From NCBI GenBank assembly GCA_029256705.1, contig JAQSXK010000006.1, positions 67,021 to 131,020 of the forward strand: 64,000 bases of DNA, read 5' to 3'. The notes under the pieces are model-generated. The model saw nothing but the letters and a program-made list of their open reading frames with translations. It was not told where the DNA came from and made no database searches. The first letter of the stretch is position 1. Every line of letters starts with the position of its first letter. Below are positions 8,510-17,976 of this stretch, piece by piece. Source of the DNA: Clostridia bacterium (GTDB lineage: Bacteria; Bacillota; Clostridia; TANB77; CAG-465). The translations under genes were made by a program, and so were the position numbers.

Positions 8510-9610
8510 ATGGATTTATTTAATATGATTTTAGAAAAAGGTATAAATTTAGGCGCTTCAGATATACATCTTTCGCCTGGATCTGTTCCTATATACAGAG
8601 TAGATAGGAAACTTTCTTTTGATGAATCAAAACTTCCAATGAGTGGAGAAATGTTATCAAATTTAGTGTTTGATTTTGCAAGAATTACGAAAAATCTAGA
8701 TAAAATATTTGAAGAAAAAAAGCAAGTAGATTTTGCATATACATATAACGGTTATAGGTTTAGAATAAATTTATCTCTTACAAAAGGCTTTCCTACATTT
8801 TCAATACGTTTAATACCTAATGGGAATATAGACGTTGAAGCAACTGGAATAAAAGATTTAATTGCTAGACTTAAGAAAGTTAATTCGGGATTAGTTCTTA
8901 TAACAGGAAAAGTGAATTCAGGAAAATCTACAACACTTAATGCTTATATACAAGAGTTAAATAAAGAAGCAAGTAGAAAAATTGTTACAATAGAAGATCC
9001 TATTGAATATGTTCATGCATCAAATAAATGTGTAATAATACAAAAAGAAGTTGGAATTGAAGCCGATGTTATTAGTTACTATGATGGACTTATAAACTTA
9101 CTTCGTGAAGATGCAGATATATCTGTACTTGGTGAAATAAGAGACAAAAAAACAATGGATGTTGCATTAGATTTAGCTGAATCAGGTGGATTAGTAATTG
9201 GAACACTACATACAAGATCTTGTGGGGAGACAATTGAAAGAATAATAAATATGTATGAAGCTAGTGACCAAGGCTCTATAAAAAATACATTATCTAACGT
9301 CTTAAAATTAGTAATCTCACAAAAACTATTAAATGGAACAAATGGAGGATTAATACTTGCTCCGGAGATAATGGTTGTAAATAACACAATAGCTGCTCAA
9401 ATAAGACAAGAAAAATTTATTATATCAGAATTAGAAGATTCAGTACATTCTTTAAGACTTTCTGGTTGTAAGAGTTTTGAGTCATCATTAGCAGAATTAT
9501 ATGTATCTAAAAAAGTTGATATGAAAACAATTAAACTTGCTATAGAGCAAGATAAGGTAGATATTATAAAAGGACTTATAGTAAATGCCGGTGGTTCACT
9601 GGAAGAATAA
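8510..9610 (+). CDS. pilT: type IV pilus retraction ATPase PilT
   Basis: 366 aa, typical for PilT. The N-terminus LGASDIHLSPGS matches the PilT/VirB11 N-domain. Walker A is GKVNSGKSTTLNAY (about residue 133), then the Asp box IEDPIEYVHA, Walker B ISVLGEIRDKKTMD and the His box GLVIGTLHTRS. It lacks the zinc-binding insert, which separates it from PilB. The text departs from consensus in places (GxVNSGKS for GPTGSGKS), so activity may differ from classical PilT. Having PilB and PilT together predicts a retractable pilus (twitching or DNA uptake). Confidence 0.9.
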   Translation: MDLFNMILEKGINLGASDIHLSPGSVPIYRVDRKLSFDESKLPMSGEMLSNLVFDFARITKNLDKIFEEKKQVDFAYTYNGYRFRINLSLTKGFPTFSIRLIPNGNIDVEATGIKDLIARLKKVNSGLVLITGKVNSGKSTTLNAYIQELNKEASRKIVTIEDPIEYVHASNKCVIIQKEVGIEADVISYYDGLINLLREDADISVLGEIRDKKTMDVALDLAESGGLVIGTLHTRSCGETIERIINMYEASDQGSIKNTLSNVLKLVISQKLLNGTNGGLILAPEIMVVNNTIAAQIRQEKFIISELEDSVHSLRLSGCKSFESSLAELYVSKKVDMKTIKLAIEQDKVDIIKGLIVNAGGSLEE

Positions 9611-9636
9611 TTTTTATAGCAAGGAGGTTGGATTAA

Positions 9637-10953
9637 ATGCCAGATTATAAATATAGAGCGCTTTTAAGGGATGGAAAAGTTATAAGAGGAAAAATGCTTG
9701 CAATTAATAAACATCAGGTTATTGTTAAATTAAAAGAAGCAAAAATACAACCTATTGTTGTTAAAAAGATGAAAACTACTAACGTTGAAAAAAGTAAACT
9801 TTTCAAGAAGAATACGCAACCTAAATATACTCCTCAAAACCTAAAAGCAGATTTCAAAAAAATAACTTTTAAAGATCTTAGAGATGTTCAATTTCATCCT
9901 TTTAGCAGAATAAAGACTAGAGATATTTTATCTTTTGTTAATAATCTATACATATTAAAAAAGGCGGATTTTAATAATATACAAGCACTTCGTGCTTTAT
10001 ATGAAGGAACGGAAAATCCAGTATTTAAAGATATAGTTGAAGATCTTCTTATTGGTGTTGAATCTGGTGAAAGACTCAATACGGTTATGGCAGATTATCC
10101 AAAAGTATTTTCTACTATGTTTGTCAGCTTTGTAAAAGTTGGTGAAGAATCTGGTACATTAGATACTGCGCTTTTATATGCAAGAGATTATCTTGAAAGT
10201 TCAACAAAATTAAAAAAGCAGATACGATCAGCTATAATACCAAAAGTATTACAATTTGTAGGAATAATGGCAGCAATGTTTGTAGCTTTAATTATGGGTG
10301 TTCCATTACTTAAATCTGTATATGAAACGTTCGGTTCAACAAAGACACTTCCTGCAGCAACCCTTGGGGCTTTAGATATTGCTGAGTGGTTAATGGCAAA
10401 CTGGTATTTAATACTTGCAATTATACTTGCGATGATTTTCGTATTCATAACCTATATTAATACTCCTAGAGGACGTTATAATTGGGATAAACTACTTATG
10501 AGCTTTCCTGTTGTTGGAAAATTAAATACAAATATTATTATAAGTAAGTTTTTTCAAGCTATGTTACTTAATTTAAAAAATGGAATGAGAATACAAGAAA
10601 GTTTAGATATATCTAAAGATGTAACAAATAATTATTATTTTTTATCTTTAGTTGAAGTAGCAAAATCTAACAGTTTAATAGGTGAATCATGGATTACTCC
10701 TTTTGATGAAAGACATGTATTTAAACCAATGGTTTCAGAAATGATATCTATAGGTATGAAAACAAATCTATCAGAAATGATGGATAAAGTAAATCAATAT
10801 ATAATTATGGAAATTGATGAATCAATCGAGAAGTTTGTTAAATGGTTGCCTGATGTAACATATCTTTTTGTTGGTATAGCATTGATTGCATTTATGATTG
10901 TTGTTATGATTCCTTTAATAGAAGTTTATATGGGTTCATTTATAACAATGTAA
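9637..10953 (+). CDS. pilC: type IV pilus inner-membrane platform protein PilC (GspF family)
   Basis: 438 aa with RBS AAGGAGGTTGG. The N-terminus YKYRALLRDGKVIRGKMLA is the cytoplasmic entry motif of PilC/GspF. Two GspF domains follow, with membrane segments around residues 207-226, 254-275 and 412-434. VESGERLNTVM and VGEESGTLDTAL (about 145-180) are family signatures. It is the membrane rotor on which PilB and PilT act, and the last gene of the pilus operon. No clear terminator follows before spoIID, 85 bp downstream. Confidence 0.92.
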   Translation: MPDYKYRALLRDGKVIRGKMLAINKHQVIVKLKEAKIQPIVVKKMKTTNVEKSKLFKKNTQPKYTPQNLKADFKKITFKDLRDVQFHPFSRIKTRDILSFVNNLYILKKADFNNIQALRALYEGTENPVFKDIVEDLLIGVESGERLNTVMADYPKVFSTMFVSFVKVGEESGTLDTALLYARDYLESSTKLKKQIRSAIIPKVLQFVGIMAAMFVALIMGVPLLKSVYETFGSTKTLPAATLGALDIAEWLMANWYLILAIILAMIFVFITYINTPRGRYNWDKLLMSFPVVGKLNTNIIISKFFQAMLLNLKNGMRIQESLDISKDVTNNYYFLSLVEVAKSNSLIGESWITPFDERHVFKPMVSEMISIGMKTNLSEMMDKVNQYIIMEIDESIEKFVKWLPDVTYLFVGIALIAFMIVVMIPLIEVYMGSFITM

Positions 10954-11038
10954 AAAATAAAACAAAAAAAGTAAAAAAATAAAATAATAGTAATAAAAAG
11001 ACAAGTCATGAATATATATATATCATAGGTGATATGTA

Positions 11039-12061
11039 TTGAAAAAATGGCTTGTTTTTTTATGCACTTTATTATTTTGTTTATCTTTAATATTAATTAT
11101 AATAAACATGTTTATAAAAGCAGATGAAGAAGAGAAAGCGTTGATTAAACAGGAAGAAAAAAATGATAAACAAATCATTGAATATAAAGCAAATCAAACT
11201 ATAAGAGTAAAATTACATGATACAGGCGAAATAATTGCAATGGACATAAACGACTACTTAAGAGGAGTAGTTGCCTCAGAAATGCCTGCAGCATATAATA
11301 TAGAGGCTTTAAAAGCACAGGCAATTGTAGCTAGAACATATACATATAGAAAAATGTTAGAGAAAGTAGAAGGATCAAATGCAGATATATGTGACGATTT
11401 TAATCATTGTCAGGCATTTTATGTTAAAGAAAAATTATTAAGTATCTGGGCAAATAGAGGATTTGACGATCATACTAGAATAGAATATTGGGACAAAGTA
11501 AATGAAGCTGTTGTATCAACTCAAAATCAGGTTATAACATATAATGGAGAATACATAAAAGCATTTTTTCATGCTAGTAGTCCAATAAAAACAGAGAATA
11601 TAGATCAAATATGGGGAGGTATAAAAATACCGTATTTAGTTAGTGTAGATAATGTTGAGTATGAAGATTACTCTAATAGAAATAGTGAAGTATTAGTAGC
11701 ATTTTCAAATTTAGAAAAACAAATATGTGAAAAAATAGATAGTAATTTTAAACTATCAGATATATATAATCTAAAGGAAAAGATAAAAATAAATAGTTAT
11801 ACAACCAGCGGTAGAGTAAAAGATATTGAAGTAGGAAATTTAACAATATCTGCTGAAAAATTAAGAACAATATTTGGTCTTAAATCAACACAATTTGAAC
11901 TTTGTATATTAGATGATGGAGTTTTATTTAAGGTAACTGGGTATGGACATGGCATTGGAATGAGTCAGGTGGGAGCAAACTATTTGGCAGGTAATGGAAG
12001 TAATTGTTTAGATATAATAAAACATTATTATACTGGAGTTGAGGTTATAACTATTAAATAA
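11039..12061 (+). CDS. spoIID: stage II sporulation protein D (peptidoglycan lytic transglycosylase)
   Basis: 340 aa from TTG 11039, placed by AGGTGAT at 11027. An ATG at 11034 hits a stop after one codon. An N-terminal membrane anchor (about 4-26) is followed by the SpoIID domain: VRLH-like VKLHDTGEI, LRGVVASEMPAAYNIEALKAQ (catalytic Glu81 in SEMP) and the C-terminal GYGHGIGMSQVGAN. SpoIID cleaves septal peptidoglycan during engulfment with SpoIIP and SpoIIM. Neither of those is nearby, but spoIIQ and spoIIID follow in the usual clostridial order. Confidence 0.93.
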   Translation: MKKWLVFLCTLLFCLSLILIIINMFIKADEEEKALIKQEEKNDKQIIEYKANQTIRVKLHDTGEIIAMDINDYLRGVVASEMPAAYNIEALKAQAIVARTYTYRKMLEKVEGSNADICDDFNHCQAFYVKEKLLSIWANRGFDDHTRIEYWDKVNEAVVSTQNQVITYNGEYIKAFFHASSPIKTENIDQIWGGIKIPYLVSVDNVEYEDYSNRNSEVLVAFSNLEKQICEKIDSNFKLSDIYNLKEKIKINSYTTSGRVKDIEVGNLTISAEKLRTIFGLKSTQFELCILDDGVLFKVTGYGHGIGMSQVGANYLAGNGSNCLDIIKHYYTGVEVITIK

Positions 12062-12082
12062 TACAAAAGAGAAGGTGATAAG

Positions 12083-13006
12083 ATGAAAGTAAAAATAAAT
12101 AATATATTTAAAAACGCAAATAAGGATATTAGTATTAATCAAATTGCGAGTATAAAAAGAAGAACTAATATAAATCAAGCTAGTGAGTTCTTAGTTACAG
12201 AAGAAATTAGTAAGGAAGAACACAGGGAATATAGAAGAAAAGGTGCATATAAGAATAGAAATATATTTTACTTGTTAAAAAAAATTAAATATAAATTTTC
12301 GCTAAAGAAGAGTTATTATATATTATTTGCTTTAATGAGTATGCTCGCTGCCATAAGTGTATATACTAATTTTTTAACATACAAAGATAAAAATAATGAA
12401 AGTTATGAAGTATTTAATAGTAATGATGGAGATAAGGAAATTCAAGAAGCTGAATCATCAATATCAGAAGAATTGCAGGATAAGAGTAGTAATAATATAG
12501 ATACAAGAACGACAAATAAGGAGCAAACTGTTATTCTAAATACAACAACAAGTGTAAATGAAAAAAAAAATACTACAGTAAAAGAAACAGTTGTACCACT
12601 TAGCTTTGTAAAGCCTATAAATGGTGAAATAATCAAAATTTATTCTGTGAGCGAGTTATTATTCTCTAAGACATTAGAATCGTGGAAGACTCATGATGGA
12701 GTCGATGTAAAAGCAAATCTAGGTGAAAGCGTAAGAAGTATTGAAAAAGGCATAATTGAAAAAATATATGAAGACTCATTTTATGGGACAACAATTATAA
12801 TTGATCATGGTCAAGGTTATAAAAGTATTTATTCAAATTTAGAAAGTAAAGTAAATGTAAGCGAAAAACAGGTTATTAAAAAATCATTTGCTATAGGTAA
12901 ATTGGGTAAAACATCTATAGGAGAAATAAAAGATGATCCACATGTTCATTTTATGCTTATGTTTAATAATAAAGTTATAGATCCTACAAGTAAAATTAAA
13001 TTTTAG
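12083..13006 (+). CDS. spoIIQ: SpoIIQ-type M23 family peptidase
   Basis: 307 aa: a basic cytoplasmic N-terminus of about 77 residues, one membrane segment (about 78-98), a Ser/Thr/Asn-rich linker and a C-terminal LytM/M23 domain. Both zinc motifs are intact: H204-x3-D208 (HDGVD) and H287-x-H289 (HVH). In B. subtilis SpoIIQ the active site is degenerate, while clostridial SpoIIQ can keep it. SpoIIQ sits in the forespore membrane and pairs with SpoIIIAH to hold the engulfing mother cell. It lies 21 bp after spoIID with RBS AGAAGGTGAT. The long N-terminal extension is unusual. Confidence 0.88.
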   Translation: MKVKINNIFKNANKDISINQIASIKRRTNINQASEFLVTEEISKEEHREYRRKGAYKNRNIFYLLKKIKYKFSLKKSYYILFALMSMLAAISVYTNFLTYKDKNNESYEVFNSNDGDKEIQEAESSISEELQDKSSNNIDTRTTNKEQTVILNTTTSVNEKKNTTVKETVVPLSFVKPINGEIIKIYSVSELLFSKTLESWKTHDGVDVKANLGESVRSIEKGIIEKIYEDSFYGTTIIIDHGQGYKSIYSNLESKVNVSEKQVIKKSFAIGKLGKTSIGEIKDDPHVHFMLMFNNKVIDPTSKIKF

Positions 13007-13046
13007 TATATAAAATATTTTAACATATTAAATGGGAGTGATTAAG

Positions 13047-13304
13047 GTGACATATTCAGATATTGACGAAAGAGCTAAATTGTTAGCTGTATATATAATA
13101 GAAACAGGAAGTACAGTTAGAGTTGCAGCAAAAGAATTTAATGTAAGTAAATCTACCGTTCATAAAGATATAGCTGAGAGATTAGAAAAGTTTAATCCAT
13201 CTCTTGCGGATGAGGCTAAAAAAATATTAGAAATAAATAAGTCAGAAAGGCATATAAGGGGTGGTCTTGCGACTAAGCTTAAATATCTTGAGAAAAGTTC
13301 ATAA
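13047..13304 (+). CDS. spoIIID: sporulation transcription regulator SpoIIID
   Basis: 85 aa from GTG 13047, chosen because GGGAGTG (13034-13040) is its ribosome binding site. An ATG at 13032 sits on that site. The protein is a near-full match to SpoIIID: VRVAAKEFNVSKSTVHKDIAERL is the helix-turn-helix, then the basic tail RHIRGGLATKLKYL. It is a mother-cell regulator acting under sigma-E. Its place after spoIID-spoIIQ is standard for Clostridia. Confidence 0.95.
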   Translation: MTYSDIDERAKLLAVYIIETGSTVRVAAKEFNVSKSTVHKDIAERLEKFNPSLADEAKKILEINKSERHIRGGLATKLKYLEKSS

Positions 13305-13350
13305 AATAAAAATAATTTACATAACTTTATATCAAATTTGACAGAAAAGG

Positions 13351-13379
13351 TTGCAAATTGGATAAAAATAGTATATAAT
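13351..13379 (+). promoter_or_regulatory. sigma-A-type promoter of the tyrosine recombinase
   Basis: TTGCAA (13351-13356), a 17-base spacer, then TATAAT (13374-13379), 27 bases before the start codon at 13407. Confidence 0.65.
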
Positions 13380-13406
13380 ATATTTATTCAATGGAGGGCA
13401 ATAACG

Positions 13407-14258
13407 ATGAGAGTTATAGTAGAAGAATTTATTAGCTATTTAGAAACTAGACATGCGGCTAGAAATACAATAGCTTCTTATGAACGAGATATTACAAAAT
13501 TTGAACATTACTTTGAAGATCAAAACAAAAAGATCTTTAATTTAACAAAAGATGACATGCAAGAATATCTGAACTCTTTGATGTTAGAAGGTAAATCTAA
13601 TGCAACAATATCAAGAGTATCAGCTTCTATAAAGGCTTATTACAAGTATTTAGTAAGTAGAAACCTAGCAGAGAGCAATATAGTTGCAGACGTTGTCACT
13701 TATAAAGTTGACAAAAAGGAACCAAGCATATTGACAAAAAGTGAAATTGAAGAACTATTAAAGCAACCTATTGATAGTGATTTAAAAGGTCAAAGAGATC
13801 AAACAATGCTTCAAACTTTATATTCAACTGGAATGAGAGTTACAGAACTTATATCACTAAAAATGAGCGATGTTAATTTCACTAATGGGACAATTAAAAT
13901 AGCAAAAAATAAGACTTCGAGAGTTATAAAATTAAGTAACTCAACAATGAAATATTTAACTAATTATATGTTGAATATGAGACCATTACTTACAAAGTTA
14001 GATACGGACGATACATTGTTTTTAAATGCTAACGGTAAAAAACTTACAAGACAAGGGTTTTGGAAGATTCTTAAACAATATAAGGATGGAGCTCACATAG
14101 TGAAAGAATTAACACCACATACGCTTAGACATTCATTTGCAGTTCATCAATTGAAAGATGGAATAGAAATGAAGAAGTTACAAGAAATTCTTGGACATAC
14201 TGATATAGCAACTACTATGATGTATAATAGTTTTTTAGACAATGGTAGAAATGTATAA
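13407..14258 (+). CDS. xerD: tyrosine recombinase of the XerC/XerD type
   Basis: 283 aa from ATG 13407, with GGAGGG just upstream. The promoter lies inside the upstream frame extension, so the longer reading from 13338 is excluded. An N-terminal SAM-like core-binding domain (about 1-95) is followed by the catalytic domain with the full R-K-H-R-H-Y set: R144 in STGMRVTEL, H238 and R241 in HTLRHS, H264 in LGHTDIATT and Y273. Length and layout match XerD-type chromosome-dimer resolvases, not phage integrases. It has its own promoter and terminator. Which Xer paralogue it is cannot be decided here. Confidence 0.8.
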   Translation: MRVIVEEFISYLETRHAARNTIASYERDITKFEHYFEDQNKKIFNLTKDDMQEYLNSLMLEGKSNATISRVSASIKAYYKYLVSRNLAESNIVADVVTYKVDKKEPSILTKSEIEELLKQPIDSDLKGQRDQTMLQTLYSTGMRVTELISLKMSDVNFTNGTIKIAKNKTSRVIKLSNSTMKYLTNYMLNMRPLLTKLDTDDTLFLNANGKKLTRQGFWKILKQYKDGAHIVKELTPHTLRHSFAVHQLKDGIEMKKLQEILGHTDIATTMMYNSFLDNGRNV

Positions 14259-14266
14259 AACAATAT

Positions 14267-14293
14267 AAAATCCTTCTTCGGAAGGATTTTTTT
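14267..14293 (+). terminator. Rho-independent terminator after the recombinase
   Basis: AAAATCCTTC (14267-14276), a TTCG tetraloop, then GAAGGATTTT (14281-14290) form a perfect 10-bp stem followed by more T. Confidence 0.9.
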
Positions 14294-14314
14294 AATAGGA
14301 GATTTGATTAAATT

Positions 14315-15181
14315 ATGGATAGATATAATGATACAAAGAAAATTAGTGTGCTAGGAATAGCCGCAAATTTATTTTTATTTATAATAAAAATAGTAATTGC
14401 AACTTTAAGCAAAAGTCAAGGATTATTAGCGGATGCAATAAATAGTGGAACAGATATATTTACTTCAGTCATGACTTATATTGGAAACAAAATTGCAAGT
14501 AAACCTCGTGATAAGGAACATCCATATGGACATGGTAAAGTGGAATATGTATTTTCATTAATCATTAGTATCTGTATGATTTTTTTGAGTTTTAAAATAC
14601 TTCAAAACTCGTTTTTATCAATAATAACAAAACAAGAATTAGTATTTTCAAGTAAATTAGTAATTGTATGCATAATAACAATTATTGTTAAGTTATCATT
14701 ATATATTTACACGCGAAAGATGGCATTAATTCATGAAAATTTATTAATATCCGCTGCTTCGGAAGATCATAGAAATGATGTGTTTGTCAGTTTAGCAACC
14801 TTGATTGGTATAATATGTGCTAAATTTGGGTTGAACTACGTAGATGGAATTGTAGGTATTCTTATATCAATATGGATCACTTATATTGCAATAAAATTAT
14901 TCTTTTCTGCTTATTATGTTTTAATTGATACAGATATTAATGATGCGTTAAAAGAAAAAATTACAAAGGTCATAAATGAATCTAATAGTTGTAAATTAGA
15001 TAGTATAAAATCGCGTCCAATCGGTGTTAATTATATATTACTTATGGAAATTTCAGTTGATGAAAACATTACTTTAGAAGAAGGACATGAAATAGCTGAA
15101 AATATTAAAAGAGAAGTATGTAAGGTTGAAAAAATAGTTGATGCAATAGTTCATGTTAATCCTAAAATATATAAAAACTAG
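14315..15181 (+). CDS. cation diffusion facilitator (CDF) family efflux protein
   Basis: 288 aa with six predicted membrane segments and RBS AATAGGAGA. Metal-site motifs are visible: LLADAINSGTD in TM2 (about residue 36-46), HPYGHGKVEYV after it, and EDHRNDVFVS in TM5. These match the D/H-x3-D pattern of zinc/iron/manganese CDF exporters. A C-terminal cytoplasmic ferredoxin-like domain ends in IVDAIVHVNPK. It exports divalent metal ions by proton antiport. The metal cannot be told from sequence. It stands alone between a terminator and the two-component pair. Confidence 0.88.
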   Translation: MDRYNDTKKISVLGIAANLFLFIIKIVIATLSKSQGLLADAINSGTDIFTSVMTYIGNKIASKPRDKEHPYGHGKVEYVFSLIISICMIFLSFKILQNSFLSIITKQELVFSSKLVIVCIITIIVKLSLYIYTRKMALIHENLLISAASEDHRNDVFVSLATLIGIICAKFGLNYVDGIVGILISIWITYIAIKLFFSAYYVLIDTDINDALKEKITKVINESNSCKLDSIKSRPIGVNYILLMEISVDENITLEEGHEIAENIKREVCKVEKIVDAIVHVNPKIYKN

Positions 15182-15261
15182 TATATTAATAATTATTTTT
15201 TTAATAACACAAAACTATCACAAAAGCATTATATAATTTTAATAAGGATGTGTTAATAATT

Positions 15262-15927
15262 ATGAAAATATTAATTGTAGATGATGAACCAAGAATAAGA
15301 CAAGTCTTAAGAGAGTATGCAGTCGTAAATAACTATGAAGTGGATGAAGCGGGGGACGGAATTGAAGCTGTAGAAAAATGTAAGACTGTTAAGTATGAAC
15401 TTGTCATATTAGATATAATGATGCCTAAACTAGATGGGATAGAAGCCGCAAAAAGAATAAAAGAATTTGATAAAGATATTAATATTATTATGCTTTCTGC
15501 AAAAGGTGAAGAGTATGATAAACTATTAGGATTTGGTATAGGTGCAGATGATTATGTTACTAAACCTTTTAGTCCAAAGGAATTAATGGCTAGAATCAAC
15601 GCCATATTAAATAGAAATAATATAAAGCATAAAACCTATACCTTTGGGGGCCTATCTATAGATATGACATCAAGAGAAGTATATATAGATAATGATAGAG
15701 TAAAACTTTCACCAAAAGAGTATGACCTATTATTTTATTTAGTTGTAAATAAAGGAATAGCTTTATCAAGAGAAAGTCTACTTATAAATGTTTGGGGATA
15801 TGACTTTTTTGGTGATGATAGAACTGTTGATACTCATATTAAAACTCTAAGGGGTAACTTAGGAAAGTATAGAGACTTTGTAGTAACTTTAAGAGGGATG
15901 GGATATAAATTTGAATATAAAAATTAG
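15262..15927 (+). CDS. OmpR/PhoB-family response regulator
   Basis: 221 aa from ATG 15262. A GTG twelve bases upstream in frame overlaps the AAGGATG site and is not the start. The receiver domain begins MKILIVDDEP, with phospho-acceptor Asp51 in VILDIMMPKLDG and Lys near 101 in VTKPFSP. The winged-helix output domain contains LSPKEYDLLFYLV and VDTHIKTLRGNLG. It is a DNA-binding regulator paired with the kinase that starts inside its last codons. The target genes are unknown. Confidence 0.9.
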   Translation: MKILIVDDEPRIRQVLREYAVVNNYEVDEAGDGIEAVEKCKTVKYELVILDIMMPKLDGIEAAKRIKEFDKDINIIMLSAKGEEYDKLLGFGIGADDYVTKPFSPKELMARINAILNRNNIKHKTYTFGGLSIDMTSREVYIDNDRVKLSPKEYDLLFYLVVNKGIALSRESLLINVWGYDFFGDDRTVDTHIKTLRGNLGKYRDFVVTLRGMGYKFEYKN

Positions 15928-17282
15928 TAGCATAAAAAATAAATTTATAATGTATTTTACCATGTTTTCAGTTGCTATATTTGCAATATTATGGATAATG
16001 CAAGTTGTATTTATACAGGCTTATTATAAAGGCATGATTGAAAAGGAACTTGTTAAAATTGGTAATAAAATAAGTGAAAATTATGATAATTCTGATTTAT
16101 TAGATGAAATTGCTTATAAAAATTCTATGAGCATTGTTATCTTTAATGAATCCGGACATCTTAAGTATTCGTCTCAAGTATCGGAAAAACCTGCGTATAT
16201 AGATCTGAATTTGGCTATAAAAAATTTTGAAAAGAATGGAGAAAAATATACTACATATACTGTAAAAATACCAAGACTAAATTCTGAAAGTATTGTATAT
16301 TCTAATAAAGTTGAAAGTATATATATAATAGTGTCTACAAATATAGAACCTATAGGTGCAGCAACCAAGGTACTTTCAAATCAACTTATATATATAACAA
16401 TTATATTGATTATATTAGCATTTTTAATATCAATATATATATCTAAAAAGTTTGTAAAACCTATAACTGATATAACAAATAGTTCTAAAGAATTAGGTAA
16501 AGGAAATTATGATATTATATTTAAACAAAGCGAATATGAAGAAATAAATAATTTAGCAGATTCATTGAATTATAGTGCTAAGGAACTTAAGAAAACTGAT
16601 GGATTAAGAAAAGAATTAATAGCTAATGTGTCCCATGATATAAAGACGCCGCTTACTATAATAAAGGCATATTCAGAAATGATAAAAGATTTATCTGGTG
16701 ATATAAAAGCAAAAAGAGAAGAACATTTATCTATTATAATTAGCCAAGCAGATTTACTTACAAAACTTACAGATGACATGATGGATTTATCTAAATTGGA
16801 AACAGGAACAGTAAAATTGAACATGGAAAAATTTGATATTATTTCTCAAATTAACGATATATTAAATGGTTTCAAATGTTTCGAAGAATATAATTTCAAA
16901 CTAATATTAGAAAACAATATGACTGAATGTTATGTTAAAGCAGATAAAATAAAGTTAAATCAAGTATTGTACAATTTAATAAGCAATGCGGTAAATTTTG
17001 CGAAAACAGATAAGACGGTTTCTGTGAATGTTTTAGTTAAAGATAATATTGTGAGAGTAGAAGTTAAAGACAATGGAAAAGGTATTGAAGATGTATCCCA
17101 AATATTTGATAGATACTATAAATCAAATGATAAATTTAGAAAATCTGGATATGGAACCCGGACTTGGCTTATCAATTGTTAAGAATATATTAGAATTACA
17201 TCAAGTAAAATATGGTGTAGACAGTAAGGTTGGAAAAGGAACAACATTTTGGTTTGAACTAGAGCAAGCAAAAAAAATGTAG
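15911..17282 (+). pseudogene. sensor histidine kinase, frameshifted near the 3' end
   Basis: Starts at TTG 15911, overlapping the response regulator stop, with AGAGGGATGG upstream. TM1 (about 13-35), an extracytoplasmic sensor domain, TM2 (about 156-178), HAMP, then HisKA with H242 in NVSHDIKTPLTII. The HATPase domain has N box NLISNAVNFAK, G1 DNGKGI and F box IFDRYYKS. At 17157-17159 (CCC) one extra base shifts the frame: the text runs GYGTRTWLINC and stops at 17182. The next frame continues GLGLSIVKNILELHQ through FWFELEQAKKM to 17282. Removing one C restores a ~456-aa kinase. Either a recent mutation or a sequencing error; all other motifs look intact. Confidence 0.85.
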
Positions 17283-17307
17283 TGTAAGTTATTACACTAC
17301 ATTTTTT
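17272..17307. terminator. bidirectional terminator between kinase and hemolysin III
   Basis: AAAAAATGTAGTGTAA (17272-17287) pairs with TTACACTACATTTTTT (17292-17307) over 16 bp with a GTTA loop. A-run and T-run on opposite sides allow it to end transcription on both strands. It includes the kinase stop codon. Confidence 0.9.
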
Positions 17308-17319
17308 ATATTTGATTTT

Positions 17320-17961
17320 TTACAGTACATAAAACATAACAGAAATGAAATGTAATACACTACCTAGTAGAACAAAACAATGCCATATTGAGTGAAAGTA
17401 CTTTACTTTAAACATATAGAATACAGTTCCTGCTATATATGCTATTCCACCAGCAATTAAGCAATACAATCCTGTCATAGAGCCGTCTGCTTTCATATGT
17501 TCAATTAATTGTGGCATTGCAAAAACTACAACACAACCCATTAATATATAAATAATTGTAGACAAAAGTTTGAATCTACCAATAAACATTGTACTAAATA
17601 CAATACCTAGCAATGCTATTGTCCATATTGCAATGAAAATTCCCCATCCAATCATTCCATCTGTTCTTAATACTACTAGAGTAAAGGGTGTATAAGTCCC
17701 GGCTATTAGTAAATATATTGACGCGTGATCAAATATTTTAAATAGTTTTTTTACCCTCGTATTAGTAAATGCATGATATAAAGTGGACATGGTATAGAGA
17801 AGTACTAATGTACCTCCATATATTGCCACTGAAACTATTTGCCATACATTGCCAAATAAAGCTGCAAAAACAACCATAATAGTAAGTGCCACTATTGAAA
17901 AAAGTGCTCCTATACCGTGAGTTACGGCATTTGCTATTTCTTCACCAATTGAATACTTCAT
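17320..17961 (-). CDS. hemolysin III / PAQR family membrane protein
   Basis: 213 aa with seven predicted membrane helices. Family signatures: NAVTHGIGALFSIVAL near residue 12, STLYHAF (about 59), FKIFDHASIYLLIAGTYTPF (about 75-94) and C-terminal HSIWHCFVLLGSVLHF. The Ser-x3-His, Asp-x3-Ser and terminal His-x3-His motifs fit a metal-dependent PAQR hydrolase core. The true activity of bacterial members is unsettled despite the name. It begins 15 bp after the tyrS stop without a good ribosome binding site, so expression probably depends on tyrS. Confidence 0.88.
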   Translation of the reverse strand: MKYSIGEEIANAVTHGIGALFSIVALTIMVVFAALFGNVWQIVSVAIYGGTLVLLYTMSTLYHAFTNTRVKKLFKIFDHASIYLLIAGTYTPFTLVVLRTDGMIGWGIFIAIWTIALLGIVFSTMFIGRFKLLSTIIYILMGCVVVFAMPQLIEHMKADGSMTGLYCLIAGGIAYIAGTVFYMFKVKYFHSIWHCFVLLGSVLHFISVMFYVL

Positions 17962-17976
17962 TATTTATACCAATAT

